Shown here one piece after another: positions 47,001 to 62,000 of a DNA stretch of 64,000 nucleotides; position 1 is the stretch's first letter; each line of letters opens with the position of its first letter. The position numbers and the translations under genes are program-made. The stretch comes from Siphonodentalium dalli (taxonomy: Eukaryota > Mollusca > Scaphopoda > Gadilida > Siphonodentaliidae): assembly GCA_032622095.1 (NCBI GenBank), contig CP136062.1:133505282-133569281 (forward strand). Direction: 5' to 3'. Under the pieces are notes generated by a model. It had not been told where the DNA came from. It was given only the letters and a program-made list of their open reading frames with translations, and did no database searches.

Positions 47001-50000
47001 TTGTTTCATTTAGCCCTTCCATGGCTTCCTGAATTTTTGCAAAAACCATTTGCCAATGTATTCTCTTGCATATGCGAGTCTCCCATGGGGAGCCTCGCAT
47101 ATATAACAGAATACATTGGCCTAACAATATTTACAATGACCTTGTAAGCCAGCGGGAGAGTCACAAATATAAGAGAATACACTGGCACAGGATCTTTAAT
47201 GCTGCACCAGCGCAGCTCCCACAACAAAATGGTTAAGTGAACAAAATAGCGATTTAGTGTGGTACCTCATAACAGAAAAATACCTTTTCTGTTTTACAGT
47301 TGATGTCATCAAGAACATTGCCAACAGAATCACTCTGTATTGCCCAAGTACAAGATAGATTTTTTTTATTGAACATTTTTAAATTTTCTGTATTTTGCTG
47401 TATTTCGCAAAAATAAACGAATGGGTGTGCAATAAGTTCATGTACTTACGCTCAAGAAGGGATACACAACCGATGCAAATGCTCTGAAATCATCCACTTC
47501 TTTCCATGTGATGGCAGCTACAAAATCACACATGAGTAGGATGTACCGCAGACATGCTGCATCAATGTTACCCACTAGTATATGTCCGAGTAGCTGTATT
47601 GTCTGCAAATGGATCAAGGTAAATCATAACCCTGTCAAAATTCAGATAGCCAAAATAATATTTACTATTTAGTTAAACTTATTTTTTTGAGGAGGTAGTG
47701 TTTATATGTAAAATACTAATTGGAATCCCTTAACAAGCACTAAAAGACACTAAATATGAGAAATATACTGAATTAAGACTGTTGGCCATCACATTTATCA
47801 CTAATTTCAAATCAACAGATTTGTAATAAGTTTCTGGATATAGTATTACTCATGAATACATGGAAACTTCGTCTGTAAAATTTAACGCTGTCTATACTAA
47901 ATACTTATTAACGAGTAGTTCTTTAGGAAATGTTCAGATAATAAGTTCAACAAACGACCATTGAACTTATTATCTGAACATATCCACCAATGAATATGAA
48001 ACATTCTGCTCTTGTATTATCTATTTCTCTTTCTGTCGTCCTGTGTTGTCTGTTTTATTACCTGAACACCCCTTTAAATGAATAATAGACAGTTCCAATA
48101 TACACTTGTATAACTGAATGAGAGAACCCATTTAGTAATGAAAGGGTTAATCTAACCTCGGCATCTAATGAACACCCGCCATCAAGCTTTATTCAGTTGT
48201 GTCTGGCACACAGTGGTATTTTAGAGGATCTACAACGAGTCCCCAGTTTATAGCGGAATTTACAAAACAAGTCCAGTAAATTAGGTCTGGACCAAGCCTT
48301 TGGCGAGGTCCATACTTAATTTACTGGACGAGTTTTGTAAATTCCGTTATAAACTGGGGACGAGTTGTAGATTCTATTTATTACATGACCCAAAACCTCA
48401 ATAAAACATACATAAATCAACAAATAGGACGTGAAACTAATATTGGCTTCTATAATGCATGCAATGACGTTTCATGTAACTGTCGGTTGTTTGCCCGCGT
48501 AAAGAAATAGTCCCAGATAAATAAAGACTGTGTCATATTTAATGGCATATAATTAATGAAATAACTTTTCAAACTCTTAATTCATCAGAGTTTGTTGTAA
48601 AAATATGATATTTTTAAAAATATAATATATATTTCCTTAAAGAAAGCCTGAACACTGAACTATATGGATAGATGTCCTGCGTTTGTAAAACCATAGTAGA
48701 AAAGGGGTTAACTTTTTGTGTGTGGTCGCCTACAGTACCTCGCGGTCTTGCTCGGATTAGTCACGCATGCGCAGTCCCAATATAACCGACTGAATCCGCC
48801 AGTTTATTTTCAACTCAATCAGGAGATTGGCGAGTTGCGGGGTTGGGAATGACACCGCCATGGGAGGGCCCTATGATAGTTCAGTGTTCACGCTTTCTTT
48901 AAGGAAATATATATTATATTTTTTAAAATATCATATTTCCGCTAAAGGAAGCCGTTCACACTGAACTATATGGATTAGAATGCAAGCACAGGAGGAGGCA
49001 CGAGCAATAAAGTTAATAGCCAAATTTTGGAGGGAATGCACTCTTCTAAAACAGATTGTACCTAAATATGAACTCTTTAATGAATCTGTTATGATTAGGT
49101 ACGTGAAATAACTCATATAATTAGAGTGCTATATTGCCCAAACATGTACCTCCCCCCCTTGTTTTGGAAGCAACATCCCAGGTGGTGCCATTCAATTCAG
49201 AATTGCGAGCGAACCGAGCAATTCTCTGTTCTTCATCCGTCAGTTCTAAGAATCCAGCCGATTTTGAGATTCGAGGAGACTAACTCCCTCTCCGCCTTAG
49301 CGACATAACGACCTGCACTGGAGGAGGCCCACTCCAAAGATGGCAAGACAACCAACATTAAGAGTTTAACTAACTGCTGTTTACCAATGCAAATGGCAGA
49401 TAACCTGATGCCCAATCTATGGTACAGGTATCAAATGGAGAGCCCACCAGCCCCAATGGGTTATACAACTATAAGCGAGTCAAGCCATCGGATCAGAGGG
49501 AGCCCCCACCATCGCATGCTGCAGGTGGTCATGCCCAAGCTAATATCCTGACCAAGCTGGAGGGTGGGGAGAGGTCATTTTTCTCCGATCCCTTCACGGA
49601 GGAGTGGCAGGCAAGGCCGTGTCGTTAATTCGATCGTGACCAGGGGGACTCGGCGCTTTACCTCATGGGTACGGCCCCTGCCCTACGCTTAAGCTGCCTA
49701 AGGCCATCCAGCCGGTGTCGATACGTACGCACTCGATTATTTGGCAGCTTTTGCGCCCAGAACCGCTAGCGTCTGGTGGGGGCCAAATGGCCTGGAGGTC
49801 CCAAGTACCCCTGCAGCTCCACCAGACGTATCCCCACGAATTGGTTGAACCAACGAATTGATATGTCACCGGAGGAGCGTGAACTGGTCCTGCCCTTAGA
49901 ACAGTTATCACACGTTCACATGTCCCTGAGGTACCTATGTATCACAATATACACATTGCGTATATATATATATAAAATGATATAATATATATATCCGGGG

Positions 50001-53000
50001 GATATACATATTAAGTTTTCCTCATGAGATCATGTCAGAAGGCCCTTCCAAAGCTGCGCCCATCAATCTAATGGGCGGAGCCAGATCACAGCTCCCTGTC
50101 ATGATCCAACGTATCACTAAATATAGATATACAACCCCACAGAGAACATGTCTCATGTCTCTGAGGTACCTATGTATCACCGTTTCACAAGATATCATTG
50201 CAGAAACCCGGTGACACAAATCTTTCGCATATATAGATATATAAAATGATATAATAGATATATCATGGTGATATATAAGTCATCATGAGATCATGTCAGA
50301 AGACCCTACTAAAGCTGCGCCCAACAATCCAATGGTCGGAGCCAGAGCAGAGATCCCTGGCACAATCCAATGTATCATTAAAGATATATATATAGCCCCT
50401 CAGAGAACATGGCCGAACACCGCAGGTGACCAGAGCATCCGATGAGAAAGCAAACCGCTACTCTCAGGTGCCAAAACAATAGTGTCGGTACGAGTATTAA
50501 TTTCGGAGAAATTTCCCAACGAGCACCATCCTTTGGAATGGAGACAGACAGCAAAATGTGCAATCACAAGTATTATGTTCAGCCTAAATCCACACACATT
50601 ACTATTATTAGGCCATCACGACCACTAGGCACCTGAGAGCAGTCCGCGTTCCCAGCGGAATACCCACCGCGATCCGATTCTAAGAAATGAAGGTGCGCCT
50701 TCTACAACCGAAATCAGTTCAAATGATGTAAAATGTAGTCAGATGATGAACACAGGTAAATTTTCACGGTCACCATACGGAATATTCAGGTCTGAGCCTC
50801 TGCCCCCCCAAACATGCAGCAGAACGACCTAGGTGTGTGATAGGTCGGTTAGTGTGAAGCATGCAGCAAACTAGGGGAAGACCCGCTCTAAAAATGGCTC
50901 CCCTAGGAAGGAAAGGAATGAAATTATCATCCTCCTAGTAAAGGATACACATCCCTTTATAATGTTGTTTTATTTTAATTTGAAGAGCCAAGATAGAGAG
51001 GAACTCCCCCGACCTAAGTGGTCCCGCTTATGGCATGTTTAAGGAAGAGAGGACAGCATAGACCGAAATGCGCAGTTGGCAGCATGGCTTCAGGCCCTTA
51101 ATATGATCGGGCATCTGTGCCATGGGGATGGGATGCCACTCGAACGGGGTGGTCCCCTGCCTGCGTCTTAGGAAAGGTCGGTAATGCTGGTCAATGAGCT
51201 TCCTCGAAAGCTTAGCTGGACAGCGCAAACGTCTTTGCCTGTTTTATTGTCTATGTGCCAGATAATCAAATTGATATGGGCAATAGAAGTATGAAGAGCC
51301 ATGCTGATGGCCTCTTGTCGGAAAGGCTATTGGCAGTGGTCGTGGGACACATGGCAATATAAATGCTTTCCATGTAAATATGCTTCATTCGTGTGTGAAG
51401 TATATTCGCCATATCAACGGTATGAAAGGTCGGGACACGTATATATTTTAAAATTCATTGAGACTCCAACTAGTCCATGAATACCTTCAAAATACCTACC
51501 ATGCCCTTTATGAACAATACAGCCTGTTCTTGTACCAAGCTCACATTTGATATGGTTACTTGTCATAAATAATGTCTCCCCCCACCTTCCTCGTCTTGGA
51601 ATACCACTGCTATTATATCGTTATTCATTGGGGAACGTCATCCAGGCCACAGTCGCCAGTTATTGCCAGTGGGCCAGTTACCTGGAGGGGTCAAGTCACC
51701 ACGACTCTAAATACCTGTCAGGCTGGAATCATTCACATAATTGAATCAAGAAGGGGAAAGGTTTTTCAAACCAAAGTATCTTCAAATATATTTTTAGATA
51801 GTGAAACCATGAGTAAACACCGTCAGAGTGACGATAAGCCTCTTGCCTTACTCTAGAGAATGCAAACCGGAGCACCCATGATTTGTAATTTTGTGTCCCA
51901 ATTAGAGCCATATCCAGAATCGTAGTAATCCAGCCCCCCCTCGCTTCTTTTCGGTAAACCTACACAGGAAGGAAAGCAATTATGTTTGTATTCCGGAAGG
52001 AGACACCATTTTGTCGAGATACAACCCAGCAATTTTGAAAGGATGGGTTAATTTTTGGATACAATTCAGAATAACTAAAATCTGGAATTGAGACAATAGT
52101 GAAACTGTCATCACGATTAATTTTAGTGTCATGCTTGCAATCATTAAATGCTAGCAGTTATAAATTTTGACAGTGAAGTTGAAGCACTGTACGATAATCG
52201 AATCATGTATACTCAACAGAATTCTGACTCCTGTCAGATGTCAATCCCTGTCTGAAATTAATGACACTAACGAATCTTAGTACGACAACAGTCATTATTT
52301 TTCTGATATTGATAAACTGTAGTCTGATAAATTCAAGCGTCGACCAACACATCTAAATCATAGGAGACATGTGTGACAGTATTAAAACAGAAAACACAAA
52401 GTATTTTGTGAAAGCATGTTGTTTAGATGAGATCTAGCGACTCCAGTAGTGTTCTGTAACATGCACACACCTAGGTGTGTACATGTGCAGCGTAGTGCAC
52501 CCACGACAACATACCTGAACAAGTGTTGTAATGGGGAAAATCGGCATTTGCATTCGGATTTTATTCAGTAATCTCAAATGGGACTTGTTAGCCTGACAAA
52601 CTTGGTTCTGATTTCTGTCAGAATACCCTGACCAGGGTGCAATCCCCGGTCCGCTAGCACATGGCTGAGATTGTTACATTGAAGGTGATGCTCCGTTACT
52701 AGAATCAAACCATGAACATAATTATAACACTTGTCCAATATCAATCTCTGTCAATTTATTAAAGTAATAATGACACTACTGTTTTTACATTGAATTGATA
52801 AACCCAGATGTAAATTGTAATCATCTTTTAAGTTCAAATGTGACCAACACATCTGGATCAGTTGTATTGAGCCATAAAACAACAAAGTATTATGAGAAAG
52901 AATGTAGTTCATAACATTATGATAAATAGCGTCAGTAGCGATGGTAATTATTGCTAAATAAATGTCCACGCGTAAATAAATTCCCACGAAATTAGGAGAC

Positions 53001-56000
53001 TTCCGGTAACAAACACGTGGCATTTTTTATATCTGACAAATTATATCATACCTTATAGGTTCTATAATAATTACATAGATGAATTGTTCACAATAGTCTA
53101 TGCGCCTCGTAAGGCCTTGAAATGGCGGCTGATTATAGCGAAATGTCGATTTTCAGATTCGAAAAATATTAAGTCCGCCGCCTATTCGAAAACACGGAAC
53201 AATTGTATGTTTTGAAGCGAAACGGTCCGTGAATTCGAAACAATAATTCTAAAAACTAACGCCTAGGCGACCAGTAATTATTGTATCGATAAATTGAATT
53301 TGTTGTCTAGTTGTTAAACGACAAATTCGGAACAATACTCCCTTTAGACTTCTCTCTTTGGTAGCAGAAAATAAACTGGCGGATTCAGTCAGTTATATTG
53401 GGACTGCGCATGCGTGACTAATCCGAGCAAGACCACGAGGTACCGTAGGCGACCACACACAAAAAGTTAACCCCTTTTCTACTATGGTTTTACAAACGCA
53501 GGACATCTATCCATATAGTTCAGTGTGAACGGCTTCCTTTAGCGGAAATATTGGAAGCCATAGTATATTTAGACATAGCGCACATAATGTAATCAGACGA
53601 TAAACCGGAAGTCAAAGGTTGCCTGGCACTATTTCCTGTTATTAAACAAATGTTTAATATCACAATTCATAGAATGGGTTTATTGAATGGAATAAGGGTA
53701 GGATCATGTAATAAATAAATGTATTTATTTATGACATATCTTTAATATATGTTAGGGGCAAATGTTTTTGGTGAAACGGCATTCCCTGAGAAATAACTAG
53801 TTTCTTTATCGGCCTTAAGTTGATACAACCAGGTATAACATGAGCTTCACTCATCTTAGCAACTATGAATCTATGATTCTAATCTGCTGAACAAACAAAG
53901 TGAAAAACAAATTATATAGAGGATCTCTAATGAGTTGTAATTATATACAAATTTTATTAACTGAGTGCACTAAATTCCATTCGAGTCGAGCTTTAGCGAG
54001 GCTCGAATCAAATTTAGTGGATGAGGTTAATAGATTTCGTAAAGAATTGCGATGAATTTGAGATCCTCTATATAATTTGTTTTTCAATTTGTTGGTTGGT
54101 CGGCGTTTAGTGGGACGTCTAATTGATTTGAGAGAAGTCTGTTTTGTTTTGTTTTTGAGAGCACAAGTGGCAGCACCTTGGATAATAAGAAACCAAGTGG
54201 TCACACTTGACCATGCATAAATTGATTTCATGATATTATGCTAGAATATTTATAGTTTCAGCATGGATTTTAAGTTAAACAAATTTGAGCTGAGATATGA
54301 GAGTTTATCTTTCTCTGACTGTTGTACATGGAACTCTGAGATAGATGCTGGTGTCTTACCACAAACAAAATTGGTGGTGTTCGTAATCCAGGCTATAAAA
54401 TTGCAGTCGCCTTATGAATAAAAAAGAATATTAGTGACAAAATGCTGTAAGTTAGAATCCCCACCCCAAGCTTTATTAGACACATTTTCAACAATGTTTG
54501 AAAGTAGTAATTTATGACAATAAGAGAATTTTATCCAGTGTGAATGCTGCTATAGTTACCAGTTTACATGGCATTCTCTAGAGTATTAACATAGTTTTAC
54601 TGTTGGAAAGAAATCTTATAACACCCAGCAGTGGCGGGCCGTTAATGAAAGTGGCAGGCCGATAATGAAAGTTTTGCTCAATAACGGCCCGTCACCCACC
54701 ACTTTAACGATAACGTCACGGACATAGTAACTGAAATTATCTCCCCAAAAGGTACGCGGCACCCGGCGCATGGATTAAACTTCAATTTTTGCTTGCAAAC
54801 AACAATTGATAAATGGTTTTGATGGAATATTTGACAAATGATTCAGGAACAAATGACATGCAATTGACATGAACATTAACAGGTCATGTCACTCATGGTA
54901 CTTAGAGGTAATAATAGTAATAACATGAGTTTCTCGGGCATTTGTGGTTCTATTAGCGGCCCTTCAAAAAATTATAACCAGCCCGCCATCCTATTAGTGG
55001 CCCTTGACTTTATCTCGGGCCTCTAATAGGATGTTGAGCTGTTAATAATTTCTGTTGGGCCACTAATAAACAGTAATGCCCTCCAAAATCATGTTATTGT
55101 TATATTGTGAAAGGGTGGCTATGCAACTTGAAAAGAACTTCACATAGCTTTAAAAATACTCACCTTAGAGGTTACTGAATTATCCACAACTGAACTGAGG
55201 AAGTCATGTGTCGCCAAGTACTTCACATCGTCCACCTGATATTTTCTACCCATGAAATTGTAAAGGTTGTCCTACAATGTAAAAAATGAATAGTTTCCTA
55301 AAACTGAATTTCATACCTAGATATTGCTACCACTGAGGGCGACTGAGGTCCTCAGCCTGGGGATGTGAAGATATTGCTATAACAATTTTGTGGCTACAAA
55401 GAAGGATATACTTAAATGAATTGGGTTTCCATAAGTACATTTTTTATAAGTTATTTACACTATATACAGTGATGTCATACAAACATATATGTAAGTAAAC
55501 AAATAATATTAATAATTATAGTGACAGCACAGGTGGGGCATGGCGGGAGACCTTGCACACTCACCATTCACTCTCCTTACACACCCAAAGTACTTGTGTA
55601 GGAACTCCAAAGTGATTTATTTTTTATGAAATATTGTTACAAGATTTCATGACCATTTCGCTGTGTCTATACTTGAAAAGTAAAATGTTCTACTAGTAGT
55701 ACTCCATGCCCATCAGGTTGACATAAATTTTCCAGAATGATGTATGTAAGCAAAGGTACATTACGTTGATTTCAACTGTTTGAGAATGAATTGCCTAATA
55801 AAAATGGAACATGAGCTCACCAGAATAGAATGGTACTGGTCACTGCTAGAACCAAAGCTGTCCTGCCACAGTAAATGAGCATAAAACTGTTCCATGATGG
55901 ATAAGACTCTGTTCTACAATGTGAGAAAAAAGTAACAACATCTTATCGTTGAATGATTGAGGATCTGTACATCAGTTGTTATCTGGTTGTCAAAACATTC

Positions 56001-59000
56001 AACATTTAACCCATTCATGATGGGAGCTGTGATGATGCAGCATTACAGATCCTGTGCCAGTTTATTCTCCCATAGGGAGCTTCGCATAATCATCATTATT
56101 TTTCTTTTCATCATCATTTATTCAAAGGATGAGTCTGACTGACTCTTAGTCTCGGTTATTAGCATATCAAAATTAGAAATTTGTCACAATAATCAACATA
56201 ATAATGGTAATTCTATCACTTGATTTTGATTGATTCCATAGTCCTTCGTTGGGTTTTCTTGTTTTTTTCTTGTTAATTCTGTTCGCAAATCGTATAATTT
56301 AATTGTTCATTTCATTTTTAGTATTTTTCTTATTAAAGTAAATCTTTGAACTACCAATGATATTTCTCTTTCCTCTGTTAGAGCCAACTGTATCTTCAAT
56401 CATTTTATCTCTAGTCGACTTTGAGTTTAATATAATTCTTATAGGGTGGTTCCTGCTGCTACATTTTCTTCCAATTCGATAGAATGATAACACTTCCTCT
56501 GATTGGCATTTTGTCATTTTCTTTACGACACAATTAATCTGTTCCATATATAAGAGAATGCACTGGCTTACAAGGTCAAGTTAAATATTGCTAGGCCAAT
56601 GCATTCTCTTATATATGCGAGGCTCCCTATGGGAGAAACGCGGCTCCCTATGGGAAAATCACTTATATAACAGAATGCATTGGCACAAGGTTTTTGCAAA
56701 ATTTCAGGAAGCTCCAGTCATGGAAGGATTAAAGATGATCTAATTAACTCTTCCCAGAGATTTTTATATAGATTCCGGGATATAAAATAATAGATATGAA
56801 TCGAGGACACCTATCCAGAAAAGTTTCTGTCAGTTATTATCAATTTTATTTAGAATATTTTATCATATCCATATGGGATAGTTCTAGGGGCATACCTTCA
56901 GAGCATACCAAAAACATACAAAGAAAGAGAACTCTATCTTGTTAGTATCCACAATCATGGCAAATTACATTTAAACTACAGATTTCACCACAATCTTACG
57001 ATCGAACTAAACCCCTTTATTATGGCTATATAGACAAATAATATACCAAATCTTCAGTTTTATCTGTATTTTATTCACAAAATGGCTAATTGTAGTCTTG
57101 AAATCGAGATTCATAAACAAAAATACGTTGTTGTTGTAATTGTGTCCAGGAAGAGATAGACCTTCTTTAAACTAACTATATATAGGTATTGATTGATTTA
57201 GTATTAGAGAGTGTTTATTATTTAATTCTAAATCAGTAAAAACAAATATTCCATTGGTCGAGCAGCCATTGGTATACCAATGTTATATTGCGGTTTTGAC
57301 CATACTGGTCACTATATATGCCTTTTCTTGAGTCTGATTTTTGATAGCTAATATACCCAAGCCTGCATAAATTACAATTTGACTAAAGAAACTGATTCTA
57401 GAACTCTGCTATACATCATCCTACAATCAGGGAGAGAAACTAATCTTTGTCACATAACTTGTGTACCTGTGCACCTCATCTATAATGATTATATAAAATT
57501 GTTTATCAATTAATATCTATGTTGTTATATCTTGGTCACGATAAATATGTTCAAACAAGTTTCTGTGTTGTCAGACTGTGGACGATACACACCATACTTT
57601 CAAAATCATTTTTAAATATTTGATAAAGCTGTAGAGGTTATATAGTCTTGAGGGCTTCATTCAATTTGAATAATATACTTACCAAGGAAATGTATCGTGG
57701 AGTTGTCCGTTCAATCTCTGTCCTCAGCTGGTAGTCATCAAACAGTCTCTGCATAGAATGTGTCTGAATAACAAATGTTAGTAAAATTAACTTCTTAATG
57801 ACTATAACACAGACTACTTTTTTCAGACATTTAGAAAAAAACTTGGCAGTTATTTTGATCCATGGGAACATGTGATTATGAGATCCATCTGACCCTTTTT
57901 AGTGGTTATACCCCTTTTTCGACAGATATTTTTCCGGTCAATTTATTTGAAACGTGGCATAGATATTTACCACTATGCACACATGTGCACGTGATTATGA
58001 GCTAATCTGACTTTTTTAGTGGAATTATCCCCCTTTTTTTACTTGATTTGTTTTTGAATAACAGATAATATTATTTTATCCCAATTGCACTGCGGGAGGT
58101 ACTCTTAGTCCCACTGGGACAGTGCCACCTCTAGTTGAGGTTAGCATCTGTAACACTGCAACATGCAATTTACCACAGATGAAGGAAGTGCACCATTTCA
58201 TGTGTAATGATATTTCAGTTGATAGGTAATTATTGGTGGCACCTTTACAAGTTGAGCAGACTGTGAACAGGTGCATTTCTGAAATGCAATATGAACCCTT
58301 TTGAGTCTCTGAGGGTATACATTGCTTATGGGCTTTTATGGGCCTGAACTCTTTTGTACAAAAAACATAATAATTATGTCCTCAATGTATACAGTAAATG
58401 ACTCAATTTTGCTATTGCTGCTTTCTTTCAAGAAAGTCATGGAAACTGAATAATTTGTTGCTATCATAAATGGAGCAATTATATAAGATGCTGAATTTCA
58501 ATGAATGATTCCAAAATATTTGGCTACCTAATATAATTCACCCTGGATAAGACTGTTTCTTCATTTCATTAGTCTTATTCCACATCCGTTGACATGAGGC
58601 ACATTTATTCAATGGAATCCCATTCATTGAATATATATTATTGTATACCTTTAGTGGAATACAAGCCGTAACTATTCTTGTTGACGTTGCCAAGAAGAAT
58701 GATGTATATTACGCCAATGATCCTCTGGTTATTCATCAGAATGAAATCACAATAATGGAAGCTATAGTATCAATTAAGGTGACAGTAATGGATTTACTCA
58801 TCTGACACAACGGTGTAGAATAAATACAGAGCACAACTTGCATTATAATCTCAAATCTTTTATCAAACTCGATGCGGATGGCGCATAGTTACATTTCACT
58901 GGAACTACGCTCTCGCAAAAATATATCCTTCCACCATCCGCAACTCATTCGATAACAGATTCTCGATTAAGATGTGCATTGTGTCCTTTTTGTATTCATC

Positions 59001-62000
59001 GGAATACAAACCATTGAGTTGACATTATTACTGAGAGCAATGACAGACATAACACCAACGATCCGCTCTGGGTGATGCACAGATAATGGACCTATCTGTA
59101 CGTCCCGCCCATCTGTAGACTGCATGGTTACTGTTACTATGCACCACAAGCCATCTCAATTTCGCTATCTCTTCAGTGCTAAAATGGCTTCCGAGGAGTT
59201 GTTAAACGCCATGTAACACGATAATATAGCTTCATTCTGAATATCACGATTTTCAAGATACCTTTGTGTGTATATATGCATCTTGTAAAAGTGACTGTCA
59301 TTAGATATAAACAAAAATAGAACCAGTTTTTAAACAAAAAACCAGGTGTGATTGTTAGGCCACTTCCGATAACCAACAAAGATAGATGTTTAATTACGAT
59401 GAATCAAACGGTGTAAATGAAGCCATTATGAAACTTCAATATCAAATAGCAAATTTAATATCGAAGCCATGCTAATGGTTCACACCTTGTTGAAATAAAC
59501 CAAACGGAGGTGTACATGTGGTAATTAATCTATAATCCCTCTTTTGTCGAAATAAATATAACGATATCAGTTCACCATACCACGAGCGCCCTGAATGAAC
59601 CCTGGTGACATCAGGCCGGATGCAAAGGATTATCAAATAATGGCCTTTTAAAATTCCACATCCTATTTTGCCGTCAGTAAAGTACATTAAAGAAAACGCC
59701 GACTATCATGGAGTCAGTTACATGTTGCCATGTTGAGGCAACAATGGCACAAAGTGAACGCAATGTGTGAAATTTCGTGTAATTCTCTTGGAAAACATCT
59801 GTTGATTCTCATTTACACGTACATTGTCGGAGGAAGCTTTAGATTCTCAAATGGATTCAGTAAAACGTTCGCAGGACTAGATCCTACAGGTTAGTGTGAA
59901 TAGCAGACATTTGAACTCAATATTACCACGATGTTATAACAGCAACAAATGTATACATTTATAATGAAAAACACTTCACATGAAACACATACTCGTGGCA
60001 CAATTAATATTCATAACGCATCATCGATCGGGACTACTATTTCCACGTTTTAGTTTGAAATCTGTTATATATAAATATTGAAATTTAAATAACACTAGGA
60101 TCAGAGTGTGGTGGTTGGCATTGTTTAATCCAGCGTAAACAGATGTCTTAGTTACTTTTTTTATTTAGGAAACCGAACTAAAACATGTATAAATATCGTT
60201 CGTCACCCGGACATGTTCCCCATGCCCATTTCAACACCATTGTAGCTTTTTAAGACATATTTTGCTCTCGTGTTCGTAAATTCCCTATAGATTACAATGG
60301 TAGTTAGGGACCCGCTTGTGGTGCGATTCATATCACTAGGCAGGTGTATGTCGCTTCCGGGTTTAAGCTATCGGCTCATTGGCTATAATTGAAATTGGGG
60401 TAGTACCTACGGATAGGTCCATTACTGGCTTTCTATCAGACTTAAATCACAGGTAGTTATTATAGTATCAGTGGTAGTCACAGTCATCGATTAAACTGCT
60501 CCAACACAAGGTTGTGGCATAAAGCTGTAATTCAATTCAATTTTTTCTAAAAAAAATCATTAAAGAGTTTTGTGTGATAAGCTTTGAAACTGAATTAAAT
60601 TATTTAGGTGTATTTTCAAGGGATATTATTACCAAAATAACGATTTCTTCAAAACTATGAAGTAAAGATAAATTATGCTGCATTCAAGGAATATTACCAT
60701 GAGCGCTTCTCCACTTCCCATCATACTCATGCTGTCCCCTGTCATCATAGTCTGAGGTGTGGTCAGGTTGTCTTTGTGAGATACCGTGCTTTGGTAACGA
60801 CTGGCTGCTGATTGGTCAGTGATGGAACCTATGGGATCACATGTTGTGTCAGGACTAAATGGTTTCATCACACCTCTAAAAATAAAAACATATTAATAAA
60901 ATTAAAGATCTATTTAGGAATCCATACCAGTTTTAACTACATGTTTTTCATGAAATCTAATCTTGGAACAATACTGGATTTCAATCACTAAAAACATAGA
61001 CAAAAAACACATGTGGCATATAAAGTAGGTGTATAAATACCAAACATTACATTTTACTGTAAAATTAGGCCAAATAAATAAAAATTCCATGTTCTCAGGC
61101 ACATCCCTCGTTACTGAAATAATCTTTTAAAAAGCCACATCAAACTATTTTTGTTTCAATATTTTTTGTTAGAAATATATATTTGAACAATGTAACTGAA
61201 TAACTGTTTGTTTCTGGGGTATGTTTTTCAGATTTTGAGATAAATAATAAAAATCAATTGCCTCTCTCCCTCTAACTGAGATCTAATTGGCTGAGAACAC
61301 AATATTTTTTTTTAATGGCCTTGATATTACAATTTTATAAGAATCTCCCATAATTATGATAGGTACATGTATTTAACATAAAAGGCCGCTAGGCCACACA
61401 TCCCCCGAATATGGTGGCTTTATTTGACCGGCGGCTTTTTAGAAATGTAAAATTTGTTGCTGCGAACAATATAATGAATAAAACTTGCTTCGAACTGACT
61501 ATGTTAACACACCTAGTTTTATTTGATTAGACACAATAATCATTATCCATATGCAGCTTGGAGACGATCGCAATGAGGGATGTGGTCTGTAGGGTGTGCC
61601 AAAGGATTTAGTCATGCAAAGAGCAAAATCAAAGATGGCTGCTGGTGGCCATGTTTTTCATTTAAAATCGTTCGAATTTGACAGCTCCAAGCTAGAGGTG
61701 ATCCTAAACATGCGTGTAAATTTCCCAAACAATTCTCCAATAAATGTGGGCTGCAGGGTGTGCCGAATAAATATAAAATTCAAGATGGCTGCTGGATATA
61801 ACAAATTTCTCTGGCTCCCATCTAAAGGTGACCCCGAAGATCCATATGAAGTTTGGTGATGATCGGATGAGAGATGTGACTTGTTGGATGTGCTAAAGGA
61901 AATTGTTGATGGATCACGAATGAATGGATGGATGATGGATGCCAACCCATAGCTCAAACATGCGAAATGCACCCATTTTCAAAATTGACCTGTATTGTTA

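Noticed and set aside
51028-51228. Small open frames in the 49-52 kb block as a possible transposase
   Set aside because: Fragments are short and frame-shifted with no catalytic motif visible, so no transposase is called. The block is reported only as a possible degenerate element.
53941-54231. 96-codon - strand open frame rich in Lys/Arg
   Set aside because: Half of it lies in the foldback at 53901-54086 and no domain is visible.
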